The position numbers and the translations under genes were made by a program. DNA of 64,000 bases, from positions 62,001 through 126,000 of the forward strand of contig JAIWNE010000059.1 of NCBI GenBank assembly GCA_025331445.1, in the 5' to 3' direction. Source of the stretch: Blakeslea trispora (taxonomy: Eukaryota; Mucoromycota; Mucoromycetes; Mucorales; Choanephoraceae). Of this stretch, positions 48,395-59,443 are shown in pieces. Numbering within the stretch: position 1 is the first letter of the stretch; each line of letters begins with the position of its first letter. The notes below the pieces were generated by a model that ran no database searches, was not told where the DNA came from, and saw nothing but the letters and a program-made list of their open reading frames with translations.

Positions 48395-50503
48395 ATGCAA
48401 ACCTTACAGCCACAATCACAGGAACCTCAACAATACTTTCTAAACAGTCATGAACAGAGTGTGAGCGATTTTCTCAAGAATTGCCACCTCTCTCAGTATT
48501 TAAATGTATTCCTACAGGAAGGCTTTGATTCAGTCACTTCTGTAAGTTTCTTTTCTTGTTTATATATAGTAATTTTCATTGTTCTTATTTGTTCTGCCTT
48601 AAGCTTCTAGAAATCACTGAAGACGACATGATATTCATGAACGTAAAACGTGGTCACAGAAGAGTATGTAAACTGCTTTGGAATGTTTTGATTGTTTATA
48701 CTGATCTTGCTTTATATAGCTCATTCAAAGAGAAATTGCTACAATGAAAGGCGTTCCTCGAGATCAACCATTGGTAACAAATATGATGGGTGCAAGTAAG
48801 GACATTGGCCAATGTTCTTTTTTTATCTTGATGAACTGTGTATACTCATATTTTTTTTTTAAATTTAATTTTCAGAATACGGACCAGAATCGATACCAAG
48901 TACTGCTTTAAAACTTGAAGACAATAGAAGATTAAGCAATGCTTTCGCCAGCAACAATACTAGCAATACAAGCGGATACATCAACAGTAATCCAAACCAA
49001 AACAACAATCTCTCAGGTTATGAAACACATGCTGTCAGCTTGCCAAGTCCTCAAAGTATGAACAGTGGCATTGGCAGTAGTACAACCGGAAGCAGTGGAA
49101 ACAGCTCCAGTTCAGGGCCAATGTCTAGCTTACGTCCCCGATTTCAACATGACAATAGAGTCAGCAATGGCAGCTCTAGTTCCGGCGCCAGTAGCATGAC
49201 TGACAGTAGTCGTGATAGCATACCTAATAAGACAAGCCCTATTATAACAGGCGACAATGACCATGCTCCCGGTAAAGATAAAAACACTAATACCAACAGC
49301 AATAACGACAACAGCAAGATGGATAGCAATGCAAGCAATAATGCTATTTCCCTATCTGACATAAGAAGTAATAGTCTTTCATCCAATGATGATAATGACT
49401 CAATTGACACAAATGGCTCAGCACCTACTACAAAACGCAAATACAGACGACACCCTAAGCCTGATCGTAATGCACCTGTCAAGCCTCCTTCTGCATACAT
49501 CATGTTTTCTAATGATGCCCGTGCCGAACTCAAAAATAAAAATCTGTCGTTTGCTGAGCTCGCAAAAATCGTAGGTGACCGATGGAAAAATCTAAGCCAT
49601 CTGGACAAACAAGCCTATGAACGTATGGCGATGAGAGCCAAAGATGAATACCTTGCCTCACTCGAACAATACAGACAGACTCCGCAATACCATCAATATC
49701 AAGAATACTTGTCTGAATTCAAATCAAAGCAAGACAATGCCAACAGGATGATTGGAAGAGCAAGAAAGCGTGCAAAGCCTGCTTCTCCTGGTAGTGGCAG
49801 TATTGCCGACTTTAGTTCAAATGGCAATTCAAATGGCAATGGAAGCTCTGGTAGTGGATCTGCCGATGCCTATGGCGATAAAGAAAGTGTCATCCAAAGA
49901 CAAAACCAAAGGCTCACAAGTGATGGTGATAACAATAATGATACTAGCGATATACCGCAGCATCCATTGTCCAAGAAACCATCCAAGTCGTCTTTTGAAA
50001 ACAGCAGAAACGACCGCAGCTATAATTCTGACAACACAAATCGTCCATTCTTGCGACAAACACCTCATCCTCGTCACTTCCATTCTCACCATTCTCATCA
50101 TCGCTCACACCATAATAGACAGCTTCCACCCTCTTCAGATTCTGGATATACCTCACAAAGTTATTACAATTCAAATTCAAACGATAAATCACCAAACCAA
50201 TGGAACTATCGCTCAAGTCAAATCATGCGGGGCATGTTACCTGTTGAGTTTGTTCATCATACAGTCCCTACTTCCTTACCATCATCATCCCCATCCCAAC
50301 CATCAACATATCCTCAAAACACACCCTCAAGCCATGACATTGACATGGATGAACAAGAAGACGAAGTGGATGATGAAGTTGAATCCCAAGACAAGCTAAC
50401 TAATAGCCTTGATCATTCAGCTGATCATCTCTCAATTCAAGGTGCTCATTACGGTTCAAAGAGAAGAAGTCCACGCTTTAATAAATCTTCTATGCAAACT
50501 TAA
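48395..50503 (+). CDS. SAM domain + HMG-box transcription factor
   Basis: Four exons (48395-48541, 48604-48663, 48720-48795, 48876-50503) give 636 aa. Residues about 18-85 form a SAM domain across three small exons (VSDFLKNCHLSQYLNVFLQE, LLEITEDDMIFMNVKRGHRR, LIQREIATM). A long Ser/Asn/Gly-rich linker leads to an HMG box at about 293-363: VKPPSAYIMFSNDARAEL, LSFAELAKIVGDRWKNLS, LDKQAYERMAMRAKDEY. The C-terminus is low complexity with a His-rich patch and an acidic stretch (DMDEQEDEVDDEVE). SAM should mediate oligomers or partner binding and the box bends DNA. It is not a mating-type SexM/SexP by layout, because those lack SAM. Target genes unknown. Confidence 0.88.
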
Positions 50504-50819
50504 TTCCCTTTGCTTTCTTTCTTTTTTCATTTTTGTTATATGCTATTCATCTGTATTCCCCCCCCCCTTCTTTTTTAAGATATATGCTTGTATTCAAAGA
50601 AAAACTTTTTGGATTTTATGCCTCCCTTTTTTTTTTTTACTATTTACCACAATTTAATAAAGTCAAAACCATTCAAACCATAAAACATACAGGAATTACC
50701 TTTCTACTATCTTTCTTCACTTGCTCTTTTCATTACCTATTAATCTTTGCCTAGAATGCCTCTACACACATACTCCTATTGGAGCTAACAGAACCACCAT
50801 GTTGGTTTTTGAATACGAA

Positions 50820-51660
50820 GTATTCACTTGGTGAGAGCCTGAGACTTGAGGTATCCAGTGGCTCTTCCGTCAACAACTGCACTACAACAACAGCCTTAAC
50901 TCAAACAAGCGCTCCAAAACCAACAAGCTTTAAACAAGCCTTTAGCGCTATTATTGTTCTGAAAACTACACCAAGAAAGCCGACAGTGTTACCAATACAC
51001 CAGTCCAGCGAGCTTCAAGGAAGTTTGACTGTCGCAGTACTCTAGAAGCGAGTTGCTTCAGTGAAGACCCCCACAATCATCTACAAGGGTCATCACAACC
51101 ACATGCCTGGTAGTGTTGATGACTTGAGGCATTTTCCTCTTTTTGCAGCTGTTAAGCTTGAGAACGAGAATCGTTCCCGTGAGGAACACGACAAGAGAAA
51201 GATTAGAGAGTCGCTCTCAACCAACACTTTATTGAGCTTGCTGCTGAATCTTCTGTTTCCATGCATAGAGATCAGTTTGTTCATCACGATGATGTATATA
51301 GAGATGTATTCAAAAAGTTTCACCCTGAAATTTATCTGTGATTGATAGCCACTCTGCAAGAAATGGACTTGAATGAATCAGGATGTCATAGTATGCTTGG
51401 GAAGAAAAAGAGCTTTTTAACCATGCCATCCTGATTCATTCGAGTCCATTTCTTGCAGAGTGGCTATCAATCACAGATAAATTTCAGGGTGAAACTTTTT
51501 GAATATATCTCTAGCCTTTTCAAACGTATTGAGGAGGCTATATATAAGCTTCTATGAAAAAGCGTACGAGTCTGCGCAGCTTTGGCTTCACGATTTTTGT
51601 AAGGCTCGCTCCTATGAAGCCTATGCTTCTACATATTTTGTTTCTTCTTTCATTATGTAA
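50820..51660 (+). pseudogene. Decayed Mutator-like (MULE) transposase relic
   Basis: Coding-like segments occur in different frames on the plus strand. First comes a zinc-binding-like stretch FDCRSTLEASCF followed by TIIYKGHHNHMPGSVDD, i.e. Cys/Cys then His-x-His as in FLYWCH/WRKY-type domains at MULE transposase N-termini. Then FIELAAESSVSMHRDQFVHH continues into DVYRDVFKKFHPEIYL, a stop, and LIATLQEMDLNESG. After the inverted repeat, FYEKAYESAQLWLHDFCKAR follows, again coding-like. Frameshifts and stops separate the pieces. The MULE assignment is inference from the HNH-type motif and order; no DDE core is seen. Confidence 0.4.
51299..51513. repeat. Near-perfect inverted repeat, 87-bp arms
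   Basis: Left arm 51299-51385 and right arm 51427-51513 are reverse complements at 85 of 87 positions, separated by 41 bp. The mismatches are 51305/51507 (G vs A) and 51370/51442 (T vs G, a wobble pair in RNA). Partial complementarity continues a few bases into the loop. The left arm carries transposase-like coding sequence in the relic's orientation, so the right arm looks like an inverted duplication of it. A transcript would form a long hairpin. Confidence 0.92.
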
Positions 51661-51683
51661 CAATGTGCCAGAAAAAAAATATA

Positions 51684-51721
51684 TAGATACACCTGAAAGT
51701 TGGTAAAGTGGGGTGTATCTA
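51684..51721. repeat. Short inverted repeat (10-bp arms)
   Basis: TAGATACACC at 51684-51693 and its exact inverse at 51712-51721, with an 18-bp loop. Could be an end of a small transposon or chance in AT-rich DNA. Confidence 0.6.
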
Positions 51722-51792
51722 CTGCCCAGATCTTATTTTGCTTTCTTTCCCTTTTCGTGTAACAACAAGACCATTATAAAATACTACACTTC

Positions 51793-51861
51793 AAATTGCC
51801 TACTTTTCTCTTCTTGGGAAATTATCCAGATAACTCGAGAATTAGAAAAAGTAGGCAATTT
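51793..51861. repeat. Inverted repeat (15-bp arms)
   Basis: AAATTGCCTACTTTT at 51793-51807 and its exact inverse at 51847-51861, spacer 39 bp. It lies just downstream of the Mutator-like relic. Possibly a MITE remnant. Confidence 0.7.
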
Positions 51862-52468
51862 CACATATAATTATCCAACTTATAACATATTATCATCATG
51901 ACATCAACCTGAATAAAGCTTTATTATAACTATCCCAATATCAATATAGTTCAATTCTATCTCACAATTTGCTACAAAATCTATAATTTCCCATATTTCA
52001 CACCTTTTCCGGAAATAGATTGCACTCCAACAGAAAAAGATTGCTCTTTTATAAAAAAAAAAAAAAAGTTTAGGCAGCTAGGCATCTTGTTAGCGGACGA
52101 TCTGATTCTTGTAAAGCTGTAGATTAGTACAGCACATTTTGTTTTGACAAAGCAACGATATGGGAGAAACAAAAACTAGCCAATAGTATTTTAAAAAGGC
52201 AATTGGACAAAATGGGAAAATTCTGTATGATGATTTTTAGGATATTGCCAAGTTTGCTTGACCAGAATCTAGCAATCTTGTACAAATAAATATATCTTTA
52301 AAATAAAGCAAATATTAATTGAGAAGGAAAACCGCTAGAGTCTTTTTTTTTAGAAAAATAAAAAGTGCTTTCTTTGACTGACTTGGCTCAATATCAAGAA
52401 TATTTCGAAAATCCGAGAATGGGAAAGAGCATCAAGGAATACAGATAGACTAGGTTTTAATACTAAAC

Positions 52469-52720
52469 ATGTTCATTGATGGTATTACGAAATACAACAA
52501 GGAAGGAAGAAAAATTAAATGGAAGACAAAACAAAGCTTATCGGAAGCTGATAAGGCGGCCTCAAACAGATCAAGCCACGTCTATTGAATGGAGCGACTA
52601 AATGAGAGCCATACAAGTTTAAGCACAACATGGAAAGAGTATGGTTTCTTTTTGCCTGTGGAGAGCTGGTCGGACTCTAAAGCAATCAATGAAATGTTAT
52701 TGACCTCTTGTGGAGACTAA
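52469..52720 (+). pseudogene. Unrecognised coding-like relic with one in-frame TGA
   Basis: From ATG 52469 the frame runs 39 codons (FIDGITKYNKEGRKIKW, SLSEADKAASNRSSHVY), meets TGA at 52586-52588, and continues 43 codons (LNESHTSLSTTWKEYGFF, LPVESWSDSKAINEM) to TAA at 52718-52720. Composition looks like coding sequence. Family not recognised. Its position inside the transposon-rich gap suggests a mobile-element fragment. Confidence 0.3.
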
Positions 52721-55700
52721 CAAGCAAAAGACAGAATACTAATGACTCGACCGTGATTATAATTGATGTACATCTCCACTCACAAGTCTAGAATTAATGC
52801 CAACTCAGGGCGTTGCATGTGATGATATCACTTTGTTGGCGCCATGTCAATGCCTGCTAAAGTATGTTCAATGCAGCTATATTTAATTGAAAGGTCAGCA
52901 AAGAAAAAGAAAGAAAAATAGTCATCTTCACAGGTAACTATAGTTACGTTCTTAGTCTAAGGGTGATTGCATACCAAAGTAAGTCAATTATCTCGGTCTT
53001 AGTACGTTGCCTAATTTCTGTTTATAACACAAACATACGGCTTTCTACTAACTCGACTTTTATAAAAGAAAAACAAAATCAGATTTTCAAAAGGTACCCT
53101 TTGAACTCTATTCGCGGCTATTATTTGCAACACAAAGGGGGTTGCTTTTCTTCTCGATTGTATTTAGATCTAGCTTTCTCAGCTACATAAAACAGTCAAG
53201 CTGAAATACCATTCATTTGCATATGTCCAGATTCTAGAAATCAAAAGTAGCTTCAGCTTGGATTTGATCCATACTAGGCTAGTTTTCACCATTTGATGCA
53301 GAAATAGAAACGGCCTGAGATATACACATCAGGACTTAACAAGAATATGCAAACTTTAGTCGGTTCGTAACAAACTAAAGTTTTTCCCTTTTTTTTTTTT
53401 AAGAAGTGAGAGCACACCAATGATTTGCAATTATTTAAGGTTGAAACGCACTTGCATCTAAACCCGCTAGTCAATATTTGTTTATACTTACCTGATTTGC
53501 TTTGTTTTTATCTTAGGGGTAAGAAGACAAGAGTGAGAAAGGGGACTTATGCAAGATAACCATTACTTTCAGAGGGGGCTTTCCATTTCAAGTATTCGCC
53601 TCATTCTGTGGTTGCCTTTATGGAATACAAGCGTATGGACTAAACAAACATCATTCTCCACATCTTGTTTTTCTGTGCATATGTTGGAGTCTCTCTCTTC
53701 TTTTTTGCAACAAGTGCTTTGGACAAATTCCAGGCTGATTGGCTTTCTTTATCAGGTGTCATGACTGACTATGGTAAAAAAAAAGGACCCCCACACTTGA
53801 TGGATATTGATAACAAAACAACATTTGCTTGTATACTAGATCGCTTTCAAAACAATTTATTATAATTGAGCTACCTATGTTCAGATTAAAGCATATTGAA
53901 CACTAGAGGAAAGAGGCTTTGCATTAGCAAGCATATGCAAGACAGAGAACAAAAAGTGAACTTGCTTGGTCTTTTTGTCCTTGAGGTTCCATGCACTTCA
54001 TACAATAGCTTAGCCCTGTCTTTCATCATAATGCATTGATTTTGCTCAATTAGGAAGAAGGATGAAGAAAAAAGGAGATGATGACATCAAGCTTACTTGT
54101 CATCTCTTCATTGGAGGTGAGTTGGTAAACTTGAGAAATCAAGTACACGAAATCCTGTCAAAGTTCATGATGTCTGTACCATTATCATATTCATCTAGAG
54201 CCTTTCATGTTAGCTTTCTGTCTATTCCATGTACCTTGATAACGCTTGAACATGTCATTTTTAAAATTCTTTCTTAATCTTCTCAGCATAGGTTGTATGT
54301 AACTTTCCCCCTTTATGCTTTACTGTGTTATCAATACACACGAGAATCTTTTCAGGTTTTATCATATTGACATCTTGATATTCACTGTTAGCTACACATA
54401 CACCTAAGCTATAAAGTAACTACTTGGAGATTAGCACGATAGCTAAAATTTATGTTAATGGCAACTTTTTTTTATTCTTATTTGTTGATGTCTCTTTTTT
54501 TTTTTCATGAAGACTGTTAGTGCGTACTAAAGTAAACTGCATTGTATGTGCGCCCGAAGCTCAAGTGTTGACATGTATGAAGAGACAGACAGCAAGTATA
54601 AACTGGATAGTATAGTAAGCTGGTAAGTTCTACAGTTAGGAATTCATTTGGTTACACATCACATATGGTATAAATATAGATGGAACAGGTATCTATAGAG
54701 CAATCTCATCAGAAACTGGTGTCACAGTAAGATATTCTGTATATTGCAAATATGAATTGCAATATTTAACAAAGCCGTAGATAGGCAGGTATAGGATAGT
54801 GTTCTGGTAAGATGAAAATGAGACTGGATTAAATACATATAAAAAAAAAAGACAGTTGTGTGTTTCAATCAACATGATAATAGTTCGTTTAGCTAAGGCT
54901 TGTAAGTCTTTCTGTTAGCATCTTTGTTTATAGTAGGCATTCAACAGTTAAGTAAGGAGCACAGACGTGCCCATCTTTTTTTTTTTTCTGACAAAGACCT
55001 TGGTTTTTTTTTTCCATAAGTGACGCAACAAAAAGCTGAGAAGGCATGTATGCCTTGACTGATTACCTTTTTTTTTTTTTTACGAATGTTGTAACACATA
55101 ATGTTGCACCGAATGCGATCATAGGGAACAACTGACTAGTATACTGATGATACGACAGCTTGATAATAGCTCTTAAGAAAACACTTTTTTTTTTTTTACT
55201 CAGCTAAAAAAAAATTCGGAACACAATTTATCTAGCAATGGATAAGTTCCGAAAGTCTATTTTTTTTTCTTGTTGTATCCCTAACAATCTACTTTACTTC
55301 TTTATCTTATACATGACGGCATAAACAAGTGTCCAACAACGAACAGTTTTGCCTTCTGCTGTAATCAGCCTTTTCTCTATCTGCATTCTTCCATCATTCT
55401 TTTCTGGATTGATGAATGACAAGTTAGTTATAACAAGAACAATCGGAAATGCTTCCGGCTACCTAAAGAAAAAACTCCACCTTTTATTCTGACCACAAGA
55501 ATAATAACAACAAAGAACGAGTTTTCGTTTTCAGTTTGATGTATCACAGTTGCAACTAATTTCGCTGTTATAGCGGATACTACTGTGTCTGAGTTGGAGC
55601 AAAACAGAATACTGGAACTGTTGCCTAGTTGAAGAAGCTGGCACAAAGAAAGGCTGTGTAAAGATGAACTATTTGCAGCCTTCTTTTTTGAGGTAGTCTA

Positions 55701-56323
55701 TCTAATTAAAGTTCTTCTAAGGTGCCCTTCAAAATTCATTGGAGAGTCTTGTAGCTAAATCGCATCTTGATAGTCGATGTTAAACAGCCTTGATCAAATG
55801 ATGAATATCACAATACTTGCATATTGTTTTCACTCTCTTGCGTTTTTTCTTCTAATGATAAGGCGCAAAGCAATCATTGATTTTTTTTTTTGTTAAAAGC
55901 TGTCTATTTGATGTGCAACATCAAGACGGAAAACCCCGAATTTTGTAAGACCTAAATAGATGACATGCCATTTCCTCATGTACATTGTACAACTTGCTTT
56001 TATGACATTGTCTTGGCTGTATATTCATGAATAGAATATAAGATAATTTATTAATGCACAGTAAACCATAGTTATGAAAGGGAGAGAAAGATACAAGGGA
56101 TTTAAACAAATGAGGGTATAATGGGAAAGAGTTACATAAGTTGATGTAAGCACAATCAACGCTATTTACATAAGCGAGTATGTTTTTGTGTGTGTAATTA
56201 CATATGTACATACATATAAAAAGATAAAGAGTGTCAGCATGTAAGAGAGTGAAAAAAGAAAGAAAGAAAAGGAAGGTAAGGTGTATTTCTTTTTTTAACT
56301 TAGTAAATGCAGTGGGAATGAGC

Positions 56324-57133
56324 TTAATGACAAGTGTAAGAGGAGTCCTGGTTCAAGAAATAGGCTGTTTTCTTCAAAGTGAGTTTGAAAGCTTTCGAGA
56401 ATGAAAGGTACAATTCATTTACCTTGTTGCTTTTCAAATGATGGATCATGAAATGAATAAAGTTGTTGGGAGGACGCAGAAGTGACAGACGATCTGCTAC
56501 TGAAATTATCGTCACATCCAGGGGTTGCCGAGCCTTCCTCGTATTCTTGAATACTTCTCAACACATCGTTATCTTGTTCGCTAGTCATTTGCGATATAAG
56601 GTTTTCGTTTGCTTGACGAAGTTGGTCAATCTCGTTCTTAAAGCGTTCTTCTTTCTGAACGGTTTCCTTTACTAGAGAAAATGAAGTCAATAAGCAAGAT
56701 AAAACAAGCATGATAATTCCTTTTTTTTTTATTTATTTTACCATATTGTAAAGTACGTTCAATGATAGTGCCTTTTGAAGGGCGACGGTCATTTTGCAAA
56801 TTAGGCAAAGAGTGGGCTAATTGCTGAAATTTGGTGTTCAGACATTCACGTCTTGCGCGCTCAATGGCATTATGTTCGGCTCTTCTTTGAGCTTTTGAGT
56901 TGTTCATGTTTACTTCATTACCATGTGTATGAGGGCTGGAGATTTTTAAAAAAAATTAAAACACGCTTCAAAGCTATAGTTGGACAATTTACCTTGTGGG
57001 TGAGGACATAGCCGAGGAGGAGTAAATCTGATCCGAAGCTGTCATTAGATCAAACGAGTCTTCAACTACTCCATTAAATTCCATATTCTGAAGCGAATAA
57101 TGAACTTGTGGTGTTTGCAATTGTTGTTGTTGT

Positions 57134-57204
<71 letters not shown>

Positions 57205-57467
57205 TTGATATCTTAGCACTATGATTAAAATTAAATTAGACAAATCAAAACACAAAGATATTGAGAGGCTTTACTTTGTTGATGAAAAAAGGCTTGCTGT
57301 TGTTGAAGAACAGCTTGTTGCTGTACCTGAAGGATACGATCCAATTCAGATTGTGGTAATTGTATGGAGCTTTGTTGTACTGGTGATGGTTGATGCGACA
57401 CGGGCTGAATTGACCCTTGTTGCTGGTTTTCATTTAAAGCTTGTTGATAATAATGGGCTGCACTCAT
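56324..57467 (-). CDS. bHLH transcription factor with polyglutamine tract
   Basis: Five exons (57467-57275, 57218-56993, 56935-56742, 56671-56423, 56364-56324) give 300 aa. Residues 1-64 are Gln-rich, then a 29-residue polyglutamine run (about 69-97). The bHLH spans about 157-207: basic region RRAEHNAIERARRE, helix 1 CLNTKFQQLAHSLP, helix 2 PSKGTIIERTLQYV. The basic region has H, E and R at the class-B positions (HxxxExxxR), predicting CACGTG recognition. Helix 2 continues into a coiled coil (EIDQLRQANENLI), suggesting a bHLH-zipper. The last exon (13 codons) was chosen by phase and is less certain. Downstream of it lies a regulator-free gap; upstream is the C2H2 gene on the same strand. Confidence 0.87.
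57121..57207 (-). repeat. CAA/CAG triplet repeat (29 codons)
   Basis: 87 bp of CAG and CAA triplets on the coding strand, with a regular CAG-CAA alternation in the middle, encode the polyglutamine run of the bHLH protein. Interruption of CAG by CAA should limit slippage, but length polymorphism between strains is likely. Confidence 0.95.
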
Positions 57468-58230
57468 TTTAAGAAACAAAAAGAAAGTAGCAAGATAATG
57501 GTTTGTTGGGAAAGAGAGAAAAAAAAAAAAGAAAGGGAGAGAGAAAAATAAATAAATAAAAGAGAGAAAGAAAAGACGCTGGTTTTTTGTATTTTTGTAT
57601 TCTCTTTTTTTTTTTTTGTTTATAGCTAAAAGCACTAGATGACAAGTATACGAAAATGATGTAAATAGTATTTCTGATTAAGAACAGAAACAGATAGACA
57701 GACAGATAGACAGACAGAAACCAGTTACACGACTTGTCATAATTTAAGATTAAAATAAAGGGGATTTCGGAATTTCTCTACTAACCGTGCTTTCTCTATT
57801 TTTGTCAAGATGTTTACGGAGCGTCATCCTTGTTCTTTTGAAATCATTCTAGACTATAAACAAAACGGTTGCACAGCAGATAGCTTTATGGTGCACGAGC
57901 CTTCAAGTCTTCTTGTCATATTTCGCTCTCAGCTTGTGTGAACATAAACCGACGAAAACAAACAAAAACTTGATCCATTGTATCACTTTGTTCAATGAGA
58001 ATATTTATTTAGGAATTTGCATGCAAATTGAGTGTGTGTGTGTGTAGGGATTTACAAGTTGACTAAATAGTGTGTGTGTGTGTGTGTATATAATGCATTA
58101 AACCTTTTAGGTACATGCGTTGTATGTATAAAAGAAAAAAAAATGATCAACATTAATTGGTATATATATATATACATATATGTCGTATATACATATATAC
58201 ATAAAAATAAAATAAAGAAATTAAAGTAAA
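57468..58230. other. Intergenic region between the bHLH and C2H2 genes
   Basis: 760 bp with the bHLH promoter and the C2H2 3' flank. It holds a GATA/GACA repeat (about 57690-57718), two GT runs and a TA-rich alternating tract with local palindromes (about 58160-58202). No gene. Confidence 0.6.
58032..58088. repeat. Paired GT dinucleotide runs
   Basis: Two GT microsatellite runs, 58032-58045 and about 58070-58088, separated by 24 bp. Confidence 0.85.
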
Positions 58231-58982
58231 TTAGATGTTATTTGTTCGCTTTCTTGAAATAGATTGCTGATTGGTTTTTTTAGGACGATGGATGCGAATA
58301 TGCTGACTTAGGTTATCTGTTCTTGAAAAACGCTTGCCACAGCTATCATAAGGACATTCGTATGCTAATTAGAAGAGAAAAGATCAGCAAACTATTTAAA
58401 GAAATTTCAAATAAACTTACGTTTCTCTCTGGTGTGAATCGATTTGATGTGACGCTTCAAATGTTCAGAACGTCTAAAGACCTTGCCACAGTTTTCATAG
58501 TCACAAGAAAATTGCTTTGTCACTTGATGTTCTGGTTGCGAACAGGCAACCTCAGTGCGCTTACGCATCTTTTTTGCTGTGGACTTTTTCTTTCCTGGTA
58601 ACTGACATTGGTCAAGAGAAGATGAGTTTGAGGAAGTAGAAGAGAGAGAAGGTGTCATTCGTTGCGAGGATACGATAGGTGATTGTAAGGGATCTATCAT
58701 GTAATTCTGATACATTGATGGAGACCACAGGTTGTTGCTTGATTGTTGCTGTGATGCAAGATACATGACAGGATAGAGTTTTTCTGTTGGTTGTTGAGGG
58801 AAAGGCATGTGACCATAGTTGATGATAGAGGGATAATAGTCCAAGTTTCCATTTAAAGGCGAATTCTCTTGAGAGGAGAATGATGCGTCACTTGAAAGAT
58901 AAGCAGAGTCTTCATGGCTCATTCTACGCATCTGTTGTTGATGTGTGAAATAATAACTATCTTGAAGAAGTGTTTGGTACAT
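58231..58982 (-). CDS. C2H2 zinc-finger regulator, Msn2/4-like
   Basis: Two exons (58982-58421, 58364-58231) give 231 aa. Two C-terminal tandem fingers: FSCDYENCGKVFRRSEHLKRH (about 164-186) and PYECPYDSCGKRFSRTDNLSQH (about 190-212), joined by a TREKP linker that is split by the intron. The recognition helices RRSEHLKRH and SRTDNLSQH are nearly those of yeast Msn2/Msn4, which bind the stress element AGGGG. Finger 1 here is the C-x4-C, H-x4-H type. The N-terminal two-thirds is Ser/Gln/Pro-rich with a basic patch (KKKSTAKKMRKR) before the fingers. A stress or morphology regulator is likely, by family knowledge. Confidence 0.88.
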
Positions 58983-59443
58983 GATATAAACGAAAGGAAA
59001 AAGGAGCTGGTTATAAAAGAAAGAAAGACAGAGAAAAGAGATAAAGAAAGAAAAGAAAAACAAAATTAAGCCTTTGTTATTTATATAAGAAAAATAAAAA
59101 AGGTCGAAGCTATATTTAGTCATGCAAGATAATAAACTCCTTATTTCCTTTATTTTTCATGCTTCATTTTCATTTATATTATTTTTAACCCTTAGCGGAC
59201 AGGGTTCCGTATAGTTTAGATCTACAGCTTAAAAGAAATAATAAAAAAGGGCAACTTGCCTTTTTTGTCTAATTCCAACTCTCATCGTTACCTTTAAAAT
59301 AATCACAGGCCACCCTCGTGTGCTTCATACATTACTAAAAAAGAGCACGAGTCCTTCAGGCATCACCTTTTATAGTACATCTCCAATGGTAAGTGTTATC
59401 AATAACAACAATTCCGGTAGTTTACAGGTTACTTTTTATTTTA
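58983..59443. other. C2H2 promoter / LMBD1 3' flank
   Basis: About 460 bp, AT-rich. It contains the upstream region of the C2H2 gene and the 3' end region of the LMBD1 gene, both minus strand. No gene. Confidence 0.6.

Larger units (their letters stand above)
50504..56323. other. 5.8-kb gene-free region rich in relics
   Basis: No intact gene. It contains a Mutator-like relic (about 50.8-51.66 kb) with a large inverted repeat, two smaller inverted repeats (51684-51721, 51793-51861), a coding-like relic (52469-52720), several T runs of 10 or more nt (54.9-55.3 kb), and otherwise AT-rich sequence. Confidence 0.55.

Noticed and set aside
53549..53865. Overlapping open frames that look like a small membrane protein
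   Set aside because: All three plus-strand frames are open over the same stretch and none has a recognisable motif, splice pattern or start context.
54062..54277. 71-codon open frame
   Set aside because: No motif, no convincing start context and no neighbouring exons.
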